This document shows, piece by piece, positions 1-9,875 of a stretch of 64,000 nt of DNA. The DNA lies in assembly GCA_947497945.1 (NCBI GenBank), contig CANMIP010000010.1, positions 1-64,000 of the forward strand, in the 5' to 3' direction. The notes under the pieces were generated by a model, which worked only from the letters and a program-made list of their open reading frames with translations, was not told the origin of the DNA and ran no database searches. The position numbers and the translations under genes were made by a program. The first letter of the stretch is position 1. Each line of letters opens with the position of its first letter. Source of the DNA: an uncultured Tropicimonas sp. (GTDB lineage Bacteria; Pseudomonadota; Alphaproteobacteria; Rhodobacterales; Rhodobacteraceae).

Positions 1-2
1 CC

Positions 3-137
3 GCCCGCCCATCCTCCCCTGCTCCGGCATCTGAGCGCAGCGCGCACCGGGTGAAGATGGCTGTGAACGGGGCCTCTACTGCAAACACATCGGCGAGCAC
101 GGAAACAGATCTCGATGATGGCTGGGCAGATTTCTGA
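3..137 (+). CDS. C-terminal end of a possible methyl-accepting chemotaxis protein (partial)
   Basis: A reading frame is open from the left edge to a TGA at 135-137 and encodes about 44 residues. The segment is low-complexity, rich in Ala, Ser and Thr, and ends in DLDDGWADF. Many alphaproteobacterial chemotaxis receptors end in an acidic/aromatic tail of this kind after a disordered linker, often the docking site for the adaptation enzymes CheR and CheB. The rest of the gene lies outside the window, so the assignment rests on the tail alone and is tentative. Confidence 0.35.
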   Translation, partial: ARPSSPAPASERSAHRVKMAVNGASTANTSASTETDLDDGWADF

Positions 138-613
138 CCCGTCGCGATCAGTTTGTGGGGCTCGGTTTGCCTCGGCGAAGCATGGCAGAGCTTTCGATCG
201 CGGAGACCGGGTGGTGGGGGCTTGCGCAAGAAGATAACGTGGCAACAGGCGTAGGTCCTTTTCTCTTAATCCCGGCCCTGTCTGGTCGTTATGAAAGCCT
301 GTGGCGGTGTCCGTTTCTGGGGGCGGCAGATTGGCAAGCTGGGGCACGAAGTGCGATTGATCCCGCCCGCCCGCCGGCCTTCTTTCTTGAGGAAGCTTGC
401 TGATGGCAAAACCCTGGCATGGTCATGTGTCTTAGCGCTGGATAGCAACTCTCCGGGGTCTAAGCTTGCAGCCTTCATACGCCCGAGAGTTGGTCCTGGA
501 CTGGAGCGTGATAGCGATCCCGGTTGCAATTTCCCTGGGATCGACAGATACGGATTTGTTTCTATTTGTTCGCAGGAGCCTGAAGGACTGACTCGACGGC
601 GAGCCAGAATTCG
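138..613. other. Non-coding stretch with a transposase scar
   Basis: Apart from the IS110-like fragment, no gene is recognisable here. Long frames on the minus strand have no recognisable domain and run antisense into the MATE gene. I read them as GC-rich artefacts. Confidence 0.5.
288..374 (+). mobile_element. IS110-family transposase remnant
   Basis: About 29 codons read VMKACGG, then WGRQIGKLGHEVRLIPPA. This matches the conserved IS110/IS116/IS902 transposase block usually written as (M)EACG..HHWGR....GHEVRL(I/M)PPAYVKP. The flanking frames do not continue the family on either side, so this is a short dead fragment. It shows that an IS110 element once lay between the receptor gene and the MATE gene. 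No terminal repeats were seen. Confidence 0.55.
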
Positions 614-1948
614 TTGTCTTCCTCCGGAATTTTCAAGCTCGCCTGGCCACTTGGGCTCAAGGCGATGATGCTGCACGGTATCGTGGTGATCGATGCCTGG
701 CTGGTCTCGGCTCTTGGCGAGGACTCCGTGGCCGCGATGGGGTTGGCTGCAACTGTCGGCGGTCTCCTGCTTGGCGTTCTTTTCGCTTTCTCCAACGCCG
801 CGCAGATCCGCATCGCGCAGGCCTTCGGGTCGGGCGACCCAAGATCGCTCAAGTCCGGTGTGTACATCGGAATGCTGGTCAACCTCGTCTCGGCCGGGCT
901 TGGGATCGCGGTCGTTTGGCTGATTGGCGACTGGATCATCGAGAGTTTTGCCCACACGCCGGATATCGCTGATCAGGCGAGAGGCTATCTCTCGGTCTTT
1001 CTTTGGGTCGTGCTGATGGAAGCCGTTGCACAATGCCTGGGCAGTTTTTTCAACGGCTGTGGACGCACCAAGCTGCCGGCGTTTAGCTACATGATCGCCA
1101 TTCCGATCAACCTTGCGGTCAGCTATTCCCTGATCCATGGGCATTTTGGAATGCCAGCTCTTGGAGTGACGGGAGCCGCGGTCGGCAGCGCCGTGTCCTC
1201 CTTCACTCGGGCGCTTTTTCTTGGCGCGTATTTCTTGCGCCTGACCAGCGCATATCGTGATGTGGCGGGCTGGCGAAACGGCAGTTTCGGCGCTTCGGTA
1301 CACCGCCACCTTGTCTTTGCCATGCCCATCGCCGGCCAGTTCATTTCCATGGTGATCGTCAGCAATATCTGCATGCTGATCTATGCAAAGATGACCGTGC
1401 ACCAGTTCGCCGCGCTCACCCTGATCAACCCCTGGGTCATGGTTGCAGGCAATTTCAGCACGGCCTGGGGCATGGCTACGGGGATCGCGGTCGCGCAGAT
1501 GCTGGGCAACGGGCAGAGCGGGTCCGACCTGAACGCGTTTCTGCGGCGCGCCTGGCGGGGAGCTTTCGTGGCGGCACTGATCGTGGCCGGGTGCTTCCTT
1601 GCGCTCTGCCTGTCCGTTGACAGGATTTACGCGAATCTCGGGAACGAAACACGGATGGCGCTCGTGTCTTTCCTCCCCGTCTTGCTGCTGATGCCGCTGC
1701 TGCGCGGCTCCAACATCATGTGTGGGCACACGCTGCGGGCCGGCGGGGACACGCTCTATTCGATGAACGTGCATGTCATGACGCAGTGGTTGTTTCGGGT
1801 CCCGATGGTGGCGCTCTTCGTGCTTTAGTTGGACCTTTCGGCCACCTGGTTGTTCGCGCTGGTCTTTTTCGAGGAGCTTTTGAAGTTCCCGTTCTTTCAC
1901 CGGCGCGTGCTCAAGGGAGAATGGCGAAAGGGCCCGGCAGACGAGTAA
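614..1948 (+). pseudogene. MATE-family multidrug/sodium antiporter broken by in-frame TAG
   Basis: The frame encodes a multi-pass membrane protein typical of MATE efflux transporters, with repeated hydrophobic helices and the segment GCGRTKLPAFSYMIAIPINL. A TAG at 1826-1828 stops it after 404 residues. The same frame then continues for 39 more codons with a MATE-like tail (LDLSATW, KFPFFHRRVLKGEW) to TAA at 1946-1948. The full product would be about 444 residues, normal for the family. The start is uncertain: TTG at 614 is the first start codon after the TGA at 581-583. No frameshift was seen. It is probably a recent pseudogene. Even if translated, the truncated form lacks only the last helix region. 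Confidence 0.7.
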
Positions 1949-2345
1949 CCATGGACGGCGATTAGTGCGGCCGTGGATCTCGGCGGGTCCAATGTAAAAA
2001 CGTCGCCGTGTTTTGGTCGAGATCGTCAAAATAGATGTGTCTTTGGTGTTTTTTGGGGCCGGCCGCCTGTGATATTGCCGCCACCATGCGTTGCGCCACT
2101 TCCTGCGCAGCACATCGGCAGGTCGTTATTTCTCACGAAAAAATCAATAAAGCCATGTACTAGGGTGGAATCGGTGCCTTCATCTGGTTCGCTTGCGCAG
2201 GCGTCGCTCCGGCTATCTCCGTGTTCGTGGTACTGCTTGCCGCGAGTGTGCTTTCCGCTCGCGCTCCGCGGAGTTGTTAGGAATATTGATAGGGAGCCAC
2301 TCTATTGTGCTCAGGGATGTACAGGAAGAGTCGGAACGATAGCAC
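1949..2345. other. Intergenic region, no gene seen
   Basis: This stretch between the MATE pseudogene and the c-di-GMP gene has a comparatively AT-rich part around 2000-2160. I find no protein family or RNA gene in it. It presumably holds the promoter of the downstream gene. An AGGAAGAG ribosome-binding site lies near its right end, about 20 bases upstream of the next ATG. Confidence 0.5.
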
Positions 2346-4721
2346 ATGCTGATGGGAAGTGATGGCACGCCGGTCGTTCAGCAAGATGACGTTCTCGCGC
2401 GTGTTCGCAAGTTCAACTCGGCGCTCGACGAACTCATGCAGCTCTACTCGGAAGACACCCTGTCCGGGCTCGAGTTCTTCCGGCGCGTCACTCGGACAGT
2501 TTGCGTCCAACTTGAAGTTCCCAGGTTCAGCATCTGGTCGTTGGACGACGACGCAGGAGCGTTTCGATGCGCGGATCTCTTCGAAACCGGGCCAGGTCGA
2601 CACAGTTCGGGCCTCGCAATCGAGGCGGCCAGGTTCCCGAGATATTTCGAAGCCGTCCTGAAGGAGCGGGTTGTCGATGCCGTCAATGCCGAACGCGATC
2701 CGAGAACGTCGGAATTCAGGTCGGCCTATCTCCGCCCTCTTGGCATCCGCTCGATGCTGGATGCCCAGATCCGTTCCGCCGCCGGCCCTCGAGGTGTTGT
2801 CTGTGCCGAGATGGTCGGCTCCGAACGCGACTGGACGCCGGACGAAAGCGCCTTTGTCATCTCGGTCGCGGAGATGGTCGGGTTCTTTATGGATCGCGAG
2901 GACCGGCGCCTTGTGCATGCGAAGCTTGAGAGTGTGAACAATCAGCTCGAAGAGGCCGTGCGCGTGGCAAAAGAGGCCACCGAACGGTACGATCTGGCCT
3001 TGAAGGGGGCCTCCGACGGGCTGTTCGATCTCGACTACCTCACAGGAAGGGTGTTCTTTTCGCCACGCTGGTTTCAGATGCTCGGCCATCGACCGAATGG
3101 CCTCCCGAATGAACTGAAGACATTTGCTGCGCTTCTTCATCCGGAGGATGCCATCCGCGTTCTCAAGTCTCCCGAGGAGATATTCAAGCTTCCCGGCGAT
3201 GTCGTGGAGGAAGAGTTTCGCATGCGGCACAAGGACGGCTCCTGGGTAACGATCCTTTCCCGGGCCTTTATCGTGCGGCGAGGTGGCAAACTCGCACGGG
3301 TGGTCGGCACGCATGTCGATATCAGTGAGCTGCGGCGTCAACAGGCAGAACTTGAGCGCGCGGCAACAACGGATCCCCTGACAGGAATCCGCAATCGGCG
3401 CGGGTTGGCAGGGTTCATCGCCCAGAAGGCCGCAGCGATGGAGACTGGGAAGAGGCTGGCGATCTTCCATCTCGATCTCGACAGTTTCAAGTCGATCAAT
3501 GACATGAATGGGCATGAAGCCGGCGACCATGTCCTGAAGGAGATCGCATGCAGGCTGACCTCTCGCCGAACGGCTTTCGAAGTTGTCGCAAGGGTCGGGG
3601 GGGACGAGTTCCTGTTGGCCCAGACGAGCGACCTGGACGATGAGGAGATTCTGGAGACCGCAACACAGCTCGTGGAGGCGGTTTCCCGTCCCATCCAGTT
3701 CTTCGGCCTGGATTTGCGGATTGGCGCCAGTGTCGGAATCGCCTTTGCGGATGGCACCATGGAAGAGACCATAGAGAATGCCACCGCTGATGCCGACATT
3801 GCGCTTTATGCTGCGAAATCCATGGGCAGGAATCGTTGTCTGATCTTCGAGAAAGGGATGCGCGCGGCAGCCATGCGCGCCATCGAAGTGTCGTCCGATA
3901 TTCATTACGGTCTGGAACGGGACGAGTTCCAGCCGCTCTTTCAGCCGCAAGTCGATGTCTGCACCGGCCGGATTGTCGGCTTCGAAGCGCTCGCGCGCTG
4001 GTACCATCCCAACCGGGGATTGCTCAGTGCATCGGAATTCGTGTCCTATGCAGAGAACGCGCATCTTCTGGAGGCCATCGACGACACCATCTTCGAGCAT
4101 GCCTGCGAAGCCATTCCGAGGCTCGCGGCGCTCGGAGTGGAGAAGGCGACGGTCAGCGTCAACGTGTCAACGGCAAGGCTCGGGGATGTGGGCCTCGTGG
4201 AGAAGCTTATCCGTGCCACTGACAGGGTATGTGTTCCGCGAGATCGCATTCGGGTCGAGATCCTGGAATCGACCCTTCTGAACGACCGATGCGACACGAT
4301 CCTGCGGAACATCTTCGAACTCTCCAAGGCCGGTTTCGAGATGGAACTTGATGATTTCGGGACCGGGCATACGGCTCTCGCAAGCCTGCGGAACTATCCC
4401 ATCTCCCGGATCAAGATCGACAGAAGCCTTATAACGGACATCCAGCGGGACCGGACCCTTCAGGCCTTGTCCGGAACCATTGTCGATCTTGGCAGCAGGT
4501 TGGGCATCGAGGTGCTCGCGGAAGGTGTCGAGACCCAGGCCGAACTCCGCTATCTTGCCAGCATTGGCTGCTCGCAGGTGCAGGGATATCTGATTGCACG
4601 GCCCATGACCCTCGATGCGCTGAAGGACTGGATCGAGGAATGGAGCGGGAGTGCAGGTTACCCTTCTGAACGCGGAGCACATCAAGGCCCGTTTGCCATG
4701 GGCGGCGCTTTAGGCAAGTGA
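2346..4721 (+). CDS. GAF-PAS-GGDEF-EAL cyclic-di-GMP turnover protein
   Basis: The 791-residue protein has no transmembrane segment. By its motifs the order is GAF-like sensor (about 20-180), short coiled coil (185-220), PAS (220-335), GGDEF cyclase (340-500) and EAL phosphodiesterase (520-770). The cyclase signature RVGGDEF is intact near residue 418. The EAL motif (FEALARW, near 544), the VNVS asparagine, DDFGTG, KIDRS, AEGVET and QGYLIARP elements are all present, so both activities look possible. The canonical inhibitory RxxD site before GGDEF is absent (TAFE at the equivalent place), so product inhibition of the cyclase may be lacking. It probably makes or degrades c-di-GMP in response to a cytoplasmic signal. 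Confidence 0.9.
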   Translation: MLMGSDGTPVVQQDDVLARVRKFNSALDELMQLYSEDTLSGLEFFRRVTRTVCVQLEVPRFSIWSLDDDAGAFRCADLFETGPGRHSSGLAIEAARFPRYFEAVLKERVVDAVNAERDPRTSEFRSAYLRPLGIRSMLDAQIRSAAGPRGVVCAEMVGSERDWTPDESAFVISVAEMVGFFMDREDRRLVHAKLESVNNQLEEAVRVAKEATERYDLALKGASDGLFDLDYLTGRVFFSPRWFQMLGHRPNGLPNELKTFAALLHPEDAIRVLKSPEEIFKLPGDVVEEEFRMRHKDGSWVTILSRAFIVRRGGKLARVVGTHVDISELRRQQAELERAATTDPLTGIRNRRGLAGFIAQKAAAMETGKRLAIFHLDLDSFKSINDMNGHEAGDHVLKEIACRLTSRRTAFEVVARVGGDEFLLAQTSDLDDEEILETATQLVEAVSRPIQFFGLDLRIGASVGIAFADGTMEETIENATADADIALYAAKSMGRNRCLIFEKGMRAAAMRAIEVSSDIHYGLERDEFQPLFQPQVDVCTGRIVGFEALARWYHPNRGLLSASEFVSYAENAHLLEAIDDTIFEHACEAIPRLAALGVEKATVSVNVSTARLGDVGLVEKLIRATDRVCVPRDRIRVEILESTLLNDRCDTILRNIFELSKAGFEMELDDFGTGHTALASLRNYPISRIKIDRSLITDIQRDRTLQALSGTIVDLGSRLGIEVLAEGVETQAELRYLASIGCSQVQGYLIARPMTLDALKDWIEEWSGSAGYPSERGAHQGPFAMGGALGK

Positions 4722-5099
4722 TACGGCGCGCGCCTGAATACGCCGGGTGGTGCTGTCGGATGTCCGCGATGTAGCCCAAGCCTCCTTGTTTCGTCGACTG
4801 AGCCAGCAGCGCAGGTACTCGGCATGAACGGGGATCGTCTATGCCGCGCGGATCCTCTGGAGGATTCTTCAAAGAGGTTCTGGGATGTGGTCTCCGCGGG
4901 AAAGACATGGAGGTGTCCGGCGAGCCCTGTCCCAATGGCGCTCGAGATCGACATATCGATGGTCGCGACGCGCTTCGATATCCGGAGATCAGGGCGCGTT
5001 GGCCCGTTGACGGGGAACAGCAACTCTTATTGCATTCCGCTCCGAAGCAGATGCATCTTTTCGGCGACGACTGTCACAGAACTTTCATTGGGGCGAAAG
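4722..5099. other. Intergenic region, no gene seen
   Basis: An open frame extends upstream of the oxidoreductase from 4824, but its residues have no family character. The Rossmann fold begins only at the ATG at 5100, so I treat this stretch as non-coding leader. Confidence 0.5.
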
Positions 5100-6122
5100 A
5101 TGAACGGAAGGTTTGGTCTCGCGGTGATCGGCTGCGGCATGGCCGCAAAACCGCATGCGCTGGCGCTCCAGGCGCTGTCGGATGTGATTGAGGTGCGAGG
5201 CGTTTACGCGCGCAACCGCCAGAGGTTGGATCGATTTGCGGCTGAGTACGGTTTCCCTGCATCGGAAAGCGCTGAAGCAATCGCAGCCGACGCGGACGTC
5301 GAGGCAGTGCTGTTGCTGACGCCGCCCAATGCGCGAGACGCGTATGTCGAACTCTTTTCGGCCAACGGCAAGCATGTGTTGAGCGAGAAGCCCCTGGAAC
5401 GGACCGTCGCGGCGGCGGAGAGGATTGTTCAGACCTGTCGCGACCGCTCCGTGACGCTCGGCGTCGTGTTCCAGCATCGTTTCCGCTCTGCCAGCGAGAA
5501 CTTGGAGCAGCGCCTGGGGCGTGGTGACCTCGGGGCGATCCGTATGGTACGGGTCGAGGTGCCGTGGTGGCGTGACCAGGCCTATTATGACGAGCCCGGC
5601 CGAGGCAGCTACGCGCGCGACGGCGGCGGGGTCTTGATAAACCAGGCGATCCACACGCTCGACCTGATGCTTCGACTGGCGGGTCCTGTTCGCGCCGTGC
5701 GGGCAATGGTGGCGACCACGGCCTTCCACCAAATGGAGTCCGAGGATTTTGCGGCAGGTGTGCTGGAATTCGCCAGTGGCGCTGTGGGCGCCCTCGTTGC
5801 AACGACGGCGGCCTATCCGGGCGAGGCGGAAGCGATCCGGTTGGATTGCGATGCGGCGTCGGTGCTGCTGCAATCGGGGACGGCCACCTATTCCTGGAAA
5901 GATGGCCGGGTGGAGACGGCGGGCGCCGAGGCGCGTACTGGCGGGGGCGCAGACCCGATGGCCTTCCCGATGGATTGGCATCGGGATCTGATTGCGGATT
6001 TTGCGGATGCGGTCCGAAGCGGCCGGAGCCCGAGGGTGTCGGGGGAGGAGGCGTTGCTGGTACACCGTCTGATCGAAGCCATTGAGGTTTCGTCTTCGAA
6101 GGGCTGTCGCGTGGAACTGTAG
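5100..6122 (+). CDS. Gfo/Idh/MocA-family NAD(P)-dependent oxidoreductase
   Basis: A 340-residue protein starting MNGRFGLAVIGCGMA, whose GCGMA loop is the Rossmann dinucleotide-binding turn. The EKP motif (SEKPLERT) of the family follows about 100 residues in. The C-terminal half is the alpha/beta dimerisation domain, with GVLINQAIHTLDLM, which is typical of sugar and inositol dehydrogenases. The ATG at 5100 was chosen over an upstream extension because the fold begins there and GGGGCGAAAG precedes it. Members oxidise sugars, polyols or derivatives; the substrate cannot be read from sequence. It stands alone, ends in TAG, and is convergent with the sdh operon. Confidence 0.85.
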   Translation: MNGRFGLAVIGCGMAAKPHALALQALSDVIEVRGVYARNRQRLDRFAAEYGFPASESAEAIAADADVEAVLLLTPPNARDAYVELFSANGKHVLSEKPLERTVAAAERIVQTCRDRSVTLGVVFQHRFRSASENLEQRLGRGDLGAIRMVRVEVPWWRDQAYYDEPGRGSYARDGGGVLINQAIHTLDLMLRLAGPVRAVRAMVATTAFHQMESEDFAAGVLEFASGAVGALVATTAAYPGEAEAIRLDCDAASVLLQSGTATYSWKDGRVETAGAEARTGGGADPMAFPMDWHRDLIADFADAVRSGRSPRVSGEEALLVHRLIEAIEVSSSKGCRVEL

Positions 6123-6254
6123 GGGGGCAGTCAGCCACCGTTTGGAACTTCACCGTCACCTACATTTGCCACCCGCAGCGCGTGTCTGGCTTTCGACGGA
6201 ACGGCCTGTCAAACGGACCTGGCTGACCATTCTGCCCTATGCGGGAGGCAGCAG

Positions 6255-6293
6255 ACAAAAAAGGAGCCTGCCAACGTGGGGTTGGCAGGCTCC
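6255..6293 (-). terminator. Rho-independent terminator of the sdh operon
   Basis: A perfect 13-bp inverted repeat (6263-6275 with 6281-6293, 5-nt loop) is followed on the minus strand by a run of six T. It sits about 60 bases after the sdhB stop. On the plus strand it is followed by a weaker TCTTTC and may also stop the convergent oxidoreductase transcript. Confidence 0.9.
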
Positions 6294-6350
6294 GGTCTTT
6301 CTCGCCCGCGCGATTCATCGCGGCGGGTCTTGCTCATGCCGAGAGGCGTG

Positions 6351-7130
6351 TCAGTGCAGGCGTTCCTGCGCCATCAGGCGGATCTCTGCGATCGCCTTGC
6401 CCGGGTTCAGGCCTTTCGGGCAGGTCTGGGTGCAGTTCATGATGACGTGGCAGCGATAGAGCTTGTAGGGATCTTCCACGTCGTCGAGTCGCTCGCCGGT
6501 GGCTTCGTCGCGGCTGTCGATCATCCAGCGATAGGCGTGCAGCAGCGCGGCCGGGCCGAGATACCGATCGCCGTTCCACCAGTAGGCGGGGCAGGAGGTC
6601 GAGCAGGAGGCGCAGAGCACACACTCGTAGAGGCCGTCGAGCAGGGCGCGGTCTTCAGGGGTCTGAAGCCACTCTTTCTCGGGTGCCGGGGTCTTGGTTT
6701 CCAGCCAGGGCATGATCGAGGCATGTTGGGCGTAGAAATGGGTCAGGTCCGGAACGAGGTCCTTGACCACGGGCATATGCGGCAGCGGGTAGATCTTGAT
6801 ATCGCCCTTCTGCTCGTCGATGCCCCAGATACAGGCAAGCTTGTTGATCCCGTTGATGTTCATCGCGCAGGAACCGCAGATGCCTTCACGGCAGGAGCGG
6901 CGGAACGTGAGCGTGGGATCGATCTCGTCCTTGATCTTGATCAGCGCGTCCAGGATCATCGGGCCGCACTCGTCCATATCGAGGAAATAGGTATCGAGCT
7001 GCGGGTTTTTCCCGTCATCGGGATTCCAGCGATAGATCACGAACTTGCGGACGTTCTTGGCCCCGGCCGGCTTGGGCCAGGTCTTTCCGACCTTGATCTT
7101 GGAGTTCTTGGGAAGGAGGAATTCAGCCAT
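6351..7130 (-). CDS. sdhB: Succinate dehydrogenase iron-sulfur subunit
   Basis: A 259-residue subunit that carries electrons from the flavoprotein to the membrane quinone site of complex II. All three cluster motifs are visible: [2Fe-2S] in [13 protein letters not shown] plus the later LAC cysteine, [4Fe-4S] in [12 protein letters not shown], and [3Fe-4S] with [12 protein letters not shown]. Length and start ([11 protein letters not shown]) fit alphaproteobacterial SdhB. It is the last gene of the minus-strand operon sdhC-sdhD-sdhA-hypothetical-sdhB and is followed by the strong terminator at 6255-6293. Confidence 0.97.
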   Translation of the reverse strand: MAEFLLPKNSKIKVGKTWPKPAGAKNVRKFVIYRWNPDDGKNPQLDTYFLDMDECGPMILDALIKIKDEIDPTLTFRRSCREGICGSCAMNINGINKLACIWGIDEQKGDIKIYPLPHMPVVKDLVPDLTHFYAQHASIMPWLETKTPAPEKEWLQTPEDRALLDGLYECVLCASCSTSCPAYWWNGDRYLGPAALLHAYRWMIDSRDEATGERLDDVEDPYKLYRCHVIMNCTQTCPKGLNPGKAIAEIRLMAQERLH

Positions 7131-7217
7131 TGTGTCACCTTAGCTGGCTCGCGTGGGGCACGAAGGCCGCCACGTGGCGTTTGTTCGAGTGAAATGCGGT
7201 CAACTGGTGCATCCGGG

Positions 7218-7649
7218 TCAGCGCCTTGCCCACTGGCAGTAGTAATCGCCCTTGTAGAGGATCGACGGATTCCGGCCGCAGCTCATATTGCGATAGCCAC
7301 CGCCGGCCCGGACTGACCGGACCACCGTGCGCTTGCGCGAATTGAACTGTTCCATGTCCGCTTCCGCCAGTCCGAGTTTTCCGGCCGCACAGCGGTTGAT
7401 GGATGCCGCGGATTGGTAGGTCACCTGGTCATAGGGAGCGATCTGCACGGCCATCTGTGCGGTGGCCGTGCCGGTCTTGCGCTGCTCGATATAGGCCGCC
7501 CCGCCGACCTGGTGTTGCCGCTTGCACTCCAGGATGGCGGTGCGTTGCACCTCCAGCTCGGCAGCGCTCAGCGCCGATGCCACGCCCGGAAGGGCGGCGG
7601 CGGCGGCAAAGGCAATCACGCAGATTGGCAGTTTGACCCGGAAATTCAT
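7218..7649 (-). CDS. Small secreted protein inside the sdh operon
   Basis: A 143-residue protein with an N-terminal signal peptide (basic start, hydrophobic stretch, cleavage near VASALS). The mature part has four Cys: ILECKRQ, SINRCAAG, MSCGRNP and YYCQWARR. The start ATG overlaps the sdhA TGA by one base (ATGA, 7647-7651), so the gene is translationally coupled to sdhA and co-transcribed with sdhB. I recognise no domain. Export and location suggest a periplasmic role, possibly unrelated to complex II itself. Confidence 0.75.
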   Translation of the reverse strand: MNFRVKLPICVIAFAAAAALPGVASALSAAELEVQRTAILECKRQHQVGGAAYIEQRKTGTATAQMAVQIAPYDQVTYQSAASINRCAAGKLGLAEADMEQFNSRKRTVVRSVRAGGGYRNMSCGRNPSILYKGDYYCQWARR

Positions 7650-9454
7650 CAGTAAACCCTCGCTTTCGGTGCAATCTTGGCTATTTCGATTCCACCTTCG
7701 TCTTCGGTGGTCAGCGGGTCAAGATGCACGGGGCGATAGTCAAGACGAACGTCCGGCCCATCGACCCAAGCCAGTGTGTGCTTGCGCCAGTTCTCGTCGT
7801 CGCGCTCCGGGTGATCCTCGGAAGCATGGGCCCCGCGGCTCTCTTTCCGGGCCTCGGCGCCGACGATGGTGGTCATCGCACAGGGCATGAGGTTGGTCAG
7901 CTCGAGGCTTTCCATCAGGTCCGAGTTCCAGATCATCGAGCGGTCGGTCAGCTTCAGGTCGTCCAGCTTGGAGGCCACGGACTTCATCTTCTCGACGCCC
8001 TCGGCAAGGATCTCGTCGGTGCGGAAGACGGCAGCGTTGTCCTGCATTGTCTTCTGCATCTCCATCCGCAGCTCGGCGGTCGAGGTGCCGCCATCAGCGT
8101 AGCGAATCTTGTCGAAGCGCTCCAGGGCCGCGTCGAGCGAGGCCTTGTTGATCTCCATGTTCGCCTCGTCGGGGTTGACCACTTCGCCGGCCTTGATGGC
8201 GGCAGCGCGGCCGAAGACCACGAGGTCGATCAGCGAGTTGGAGCCCAGACGGTTGGCGCCGTGCACCGAGGCGCAGCCGGCCTCGCCAACAGCCATCAGG
8301 CCCGGCGCGATGGCGTCCGGGTTGTCGGCGGTCGGGTTCAGGACCTCGCCCCAGTAGTTGGTCGGGATACCGCCCATGTTGTAGTGGACCGTCGGCAGGA
8401 CCGGCACCGGCTCGCGGGTCAGGTCCACGCCGGCGAAGATCTCGGCGCTCTCGGTGATCCCGGGCAGGCGCTCGGCGAGCGTCTCGGGCGGGATGTGGTT
8501 GAGGTGCAGGTAGATGTGGTCCTTGCCGGCGCCAACACCACGGCCTTCGCGGATTTCCATGGTCATGCAGCGCGAGACGACGTCGCGCGAGGCCAGGTCC
8601 TTGTAGGTCGGTGCATAGCGCTCCATGAAGCGCTCGCCTTCGGAGTTGGTCAGGTAGCCGCCTTCGCCGCGGGCGCCTTCGGTGATCAGGCAGCCCGAGC
8701 CGTAGATGCCGGTCGGGTGGAACTGAACGAACTCCATGTCCTGGAGCGGCAGGCCGGCGCGCGCCACCATGGCGTTGCCGTCACCGGTGCAGGTATGGGC
8801 CGAAGTGGCGGAGAAATAGGCACGGCCATAGCCGCCGGTGGCCTGGACGACCATCTTGGCGTTGAAGCAGTGCAGCGTGCCGTCGTCGAGTTTCCAGGCC
8901 AGGACACCCTGGCACTGGCCATCTTCCGACATCAGGATGTCGGTGGCGAAATACTCGATGAAGAACTGCGCATCATGCTTGACCGACTGGCCATAGAGCG
9001 TGTGCAGGATGGCGTGGCCGGTGCGGTCGGCGGCGGCACAGGTCCGCTGCACGGCGGGGCCTTCGCCATATTCGGTGGTGTGGCCGCCGAAGGGACGCTG
9101 GTAGATGCGGCCCTCTTCGGTGCGCGAGAAGGGCACGCCATAATGCTCCAACTCGTAGACGGCTTTCGGCGCCTCGCGGACCATGTATTCCATCGCGTCG
9201 GTGTCGCCGAGCCAGTCGGAACCCTTCACGGTGTCATACATGTGCCACTGCCAGCTGTCCGGGCCCATGTTGGAGAGCGATGCGGCGATGCCGCCCTGGG
9301 CGGCAACGGTGTGCGAGCGGGTCGGGAAGACCTTGGTGATGCAGGCGGTCTTGAGCCCCTGCTCGGCCATGCCGAGCGTGGCGCGAAGTCCCGCGCCGCC
9401 GGCCCCGACGACGACAACGTCGTATTTGTGGTGTGTGATATCGTAAGCGGTCAT
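7649..9454 (-). CDS. sdhA: Succinate dehydrogenase flavoprotein subunit
   Basis: A 601-residue FAD subunit that oxidises succinate to fumarate in the TCA cycle and the respiratory chain. The Rossmann start [13 protein letters not shown] and the HTVAAQGG motif, with His48 as the expected covalent FAD attachment site, are present, as are the active-site blocks [21 protein letters not shown] and [10 protein letters not shown]. The C-terminal acidic tail ends ARVY. It lies between sdhD and the small secreted gene, with which it overlaps. Confidence 0.98.
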   Translation of the reverse strand: MTAYDITHHKYDVVVVGAGGAGLRATLGMAEQGLKTACITKVFPTRSHTVAAQGGIAASLSNMGPDSWQWHMYDTVKGSDWLGDTDAMEYMVREAPKAVYELEHYGVPFSRTEEGRIYQRPFGGHTTEYGEGPAVQRTCAAADRTGHAILHTLYGQSVKHDAQFFIEYFATDILMSEDGQCQGVLAWKLDDGTLHCFNAKMVVQATGGYGRAYFSATSAHTCTGDGNAMVARAGLPLQDMEFVQFHPTGIYGSGCLITEGARGEGGYLTNSEGERFMERYAPTYKDLASRDVVSRCMTMEIREGRGVGAGKDHIYLHLNHIPPETLAERLPGITESAEIFAGVDLTREPVPVLPTVHYNMGGIPTNYWGEVLNPTADNPDAIAPGLMAVGEAGCASVHGANRLGSNSLIDLVVFGRAAAIKAGEVVNPDEANMEINKASLDAALERFDKIRYADGGTSTAELRMEMQKTMQDNAAVFRTDEILAEGVEKMKSVASKLDDLKLTDRSMIWNSDLMESLELTNLMPCAMTTIVGAEARKESRGAHASEDHPERDDENWRKHTLAWVDGPDVRLDYRPVHLDPLTTEDEGGIEIAKIAPKARVY

Positions 9455-9474
9455 TGTTCTTTATTCTCCGAAGC

Positions 9475-9861
9475 TTAGCCGATCATCGAGGCGATGAGGA
9501 TCTTGACGAGGGCGAAGAGGCCCAGGCCACAGAAGAACCAGCCAAGCATGGTGGTGACGATCATTCCGCCGAAATCGAAGCCCTTGGGGACGTAGTCTTC
9601 GAACACCTTCTTGATGTTGAAGCGCCAGTGATAGGTGGTCGAGACGACGAAGAGACCCGCGATGACGAAGTTGAAGGGCTTTGTCAGGCCTTCGACGAGC
9701 GCGTCGTAATCCTGGCCCATGAGCGGGGCGATGCGGAAGAGGAACAGGACGACCAGGGTGGCCATCGCGTAGGAGGAATAGGTGACTTCCAGCTGGTGCT
9801 CTGCGCCATGTGCGAGAGAGCCCTTGCCGGCAGCGCGCTTGCGATCGGTCTGATAGGACAT
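9475..9861 (-). CDS. sdhD: Succinate dehydrogenase membrane anchor subunit
   Basis: A 128-residue protein with three hydrophobic helices (around 30-50, 65-85 and 100-125), the size and topology of SdhD. It helps form the quinone and haem b site. The segment TTYHWRFNIKKVFEDYV resembles the family's His/Asp-Tyr region. The ATG at 9861 was chosen because it gives the normal length and lies 14 bases after the sdhC stop. A longer frame upstream overlaps sdhC without support. Confidence 0.9.
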   Translation of the reverse strand: MSYQTDRKRAAGKGSLAHGAEHQLEVTYSSYAMATLVVLFLFRIAPLMGQDYDALVEGLTKPFNFVIAGLFVVSTTYHWRFNIKKVFEDYVPKGFDFGGMIVTTMLGWFFCGLGLFALVKILIASMIG

Positions 9862-9875
9862 GTGCGGCCTCCGGA

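Noticed and set aside
266-2113. A 615-residue open frame on the minus strand
   Set aside because: It covers the MATE pseudogene and flanks in antisense, with low-complexity His/Arg/Gln-rich content and no domain.
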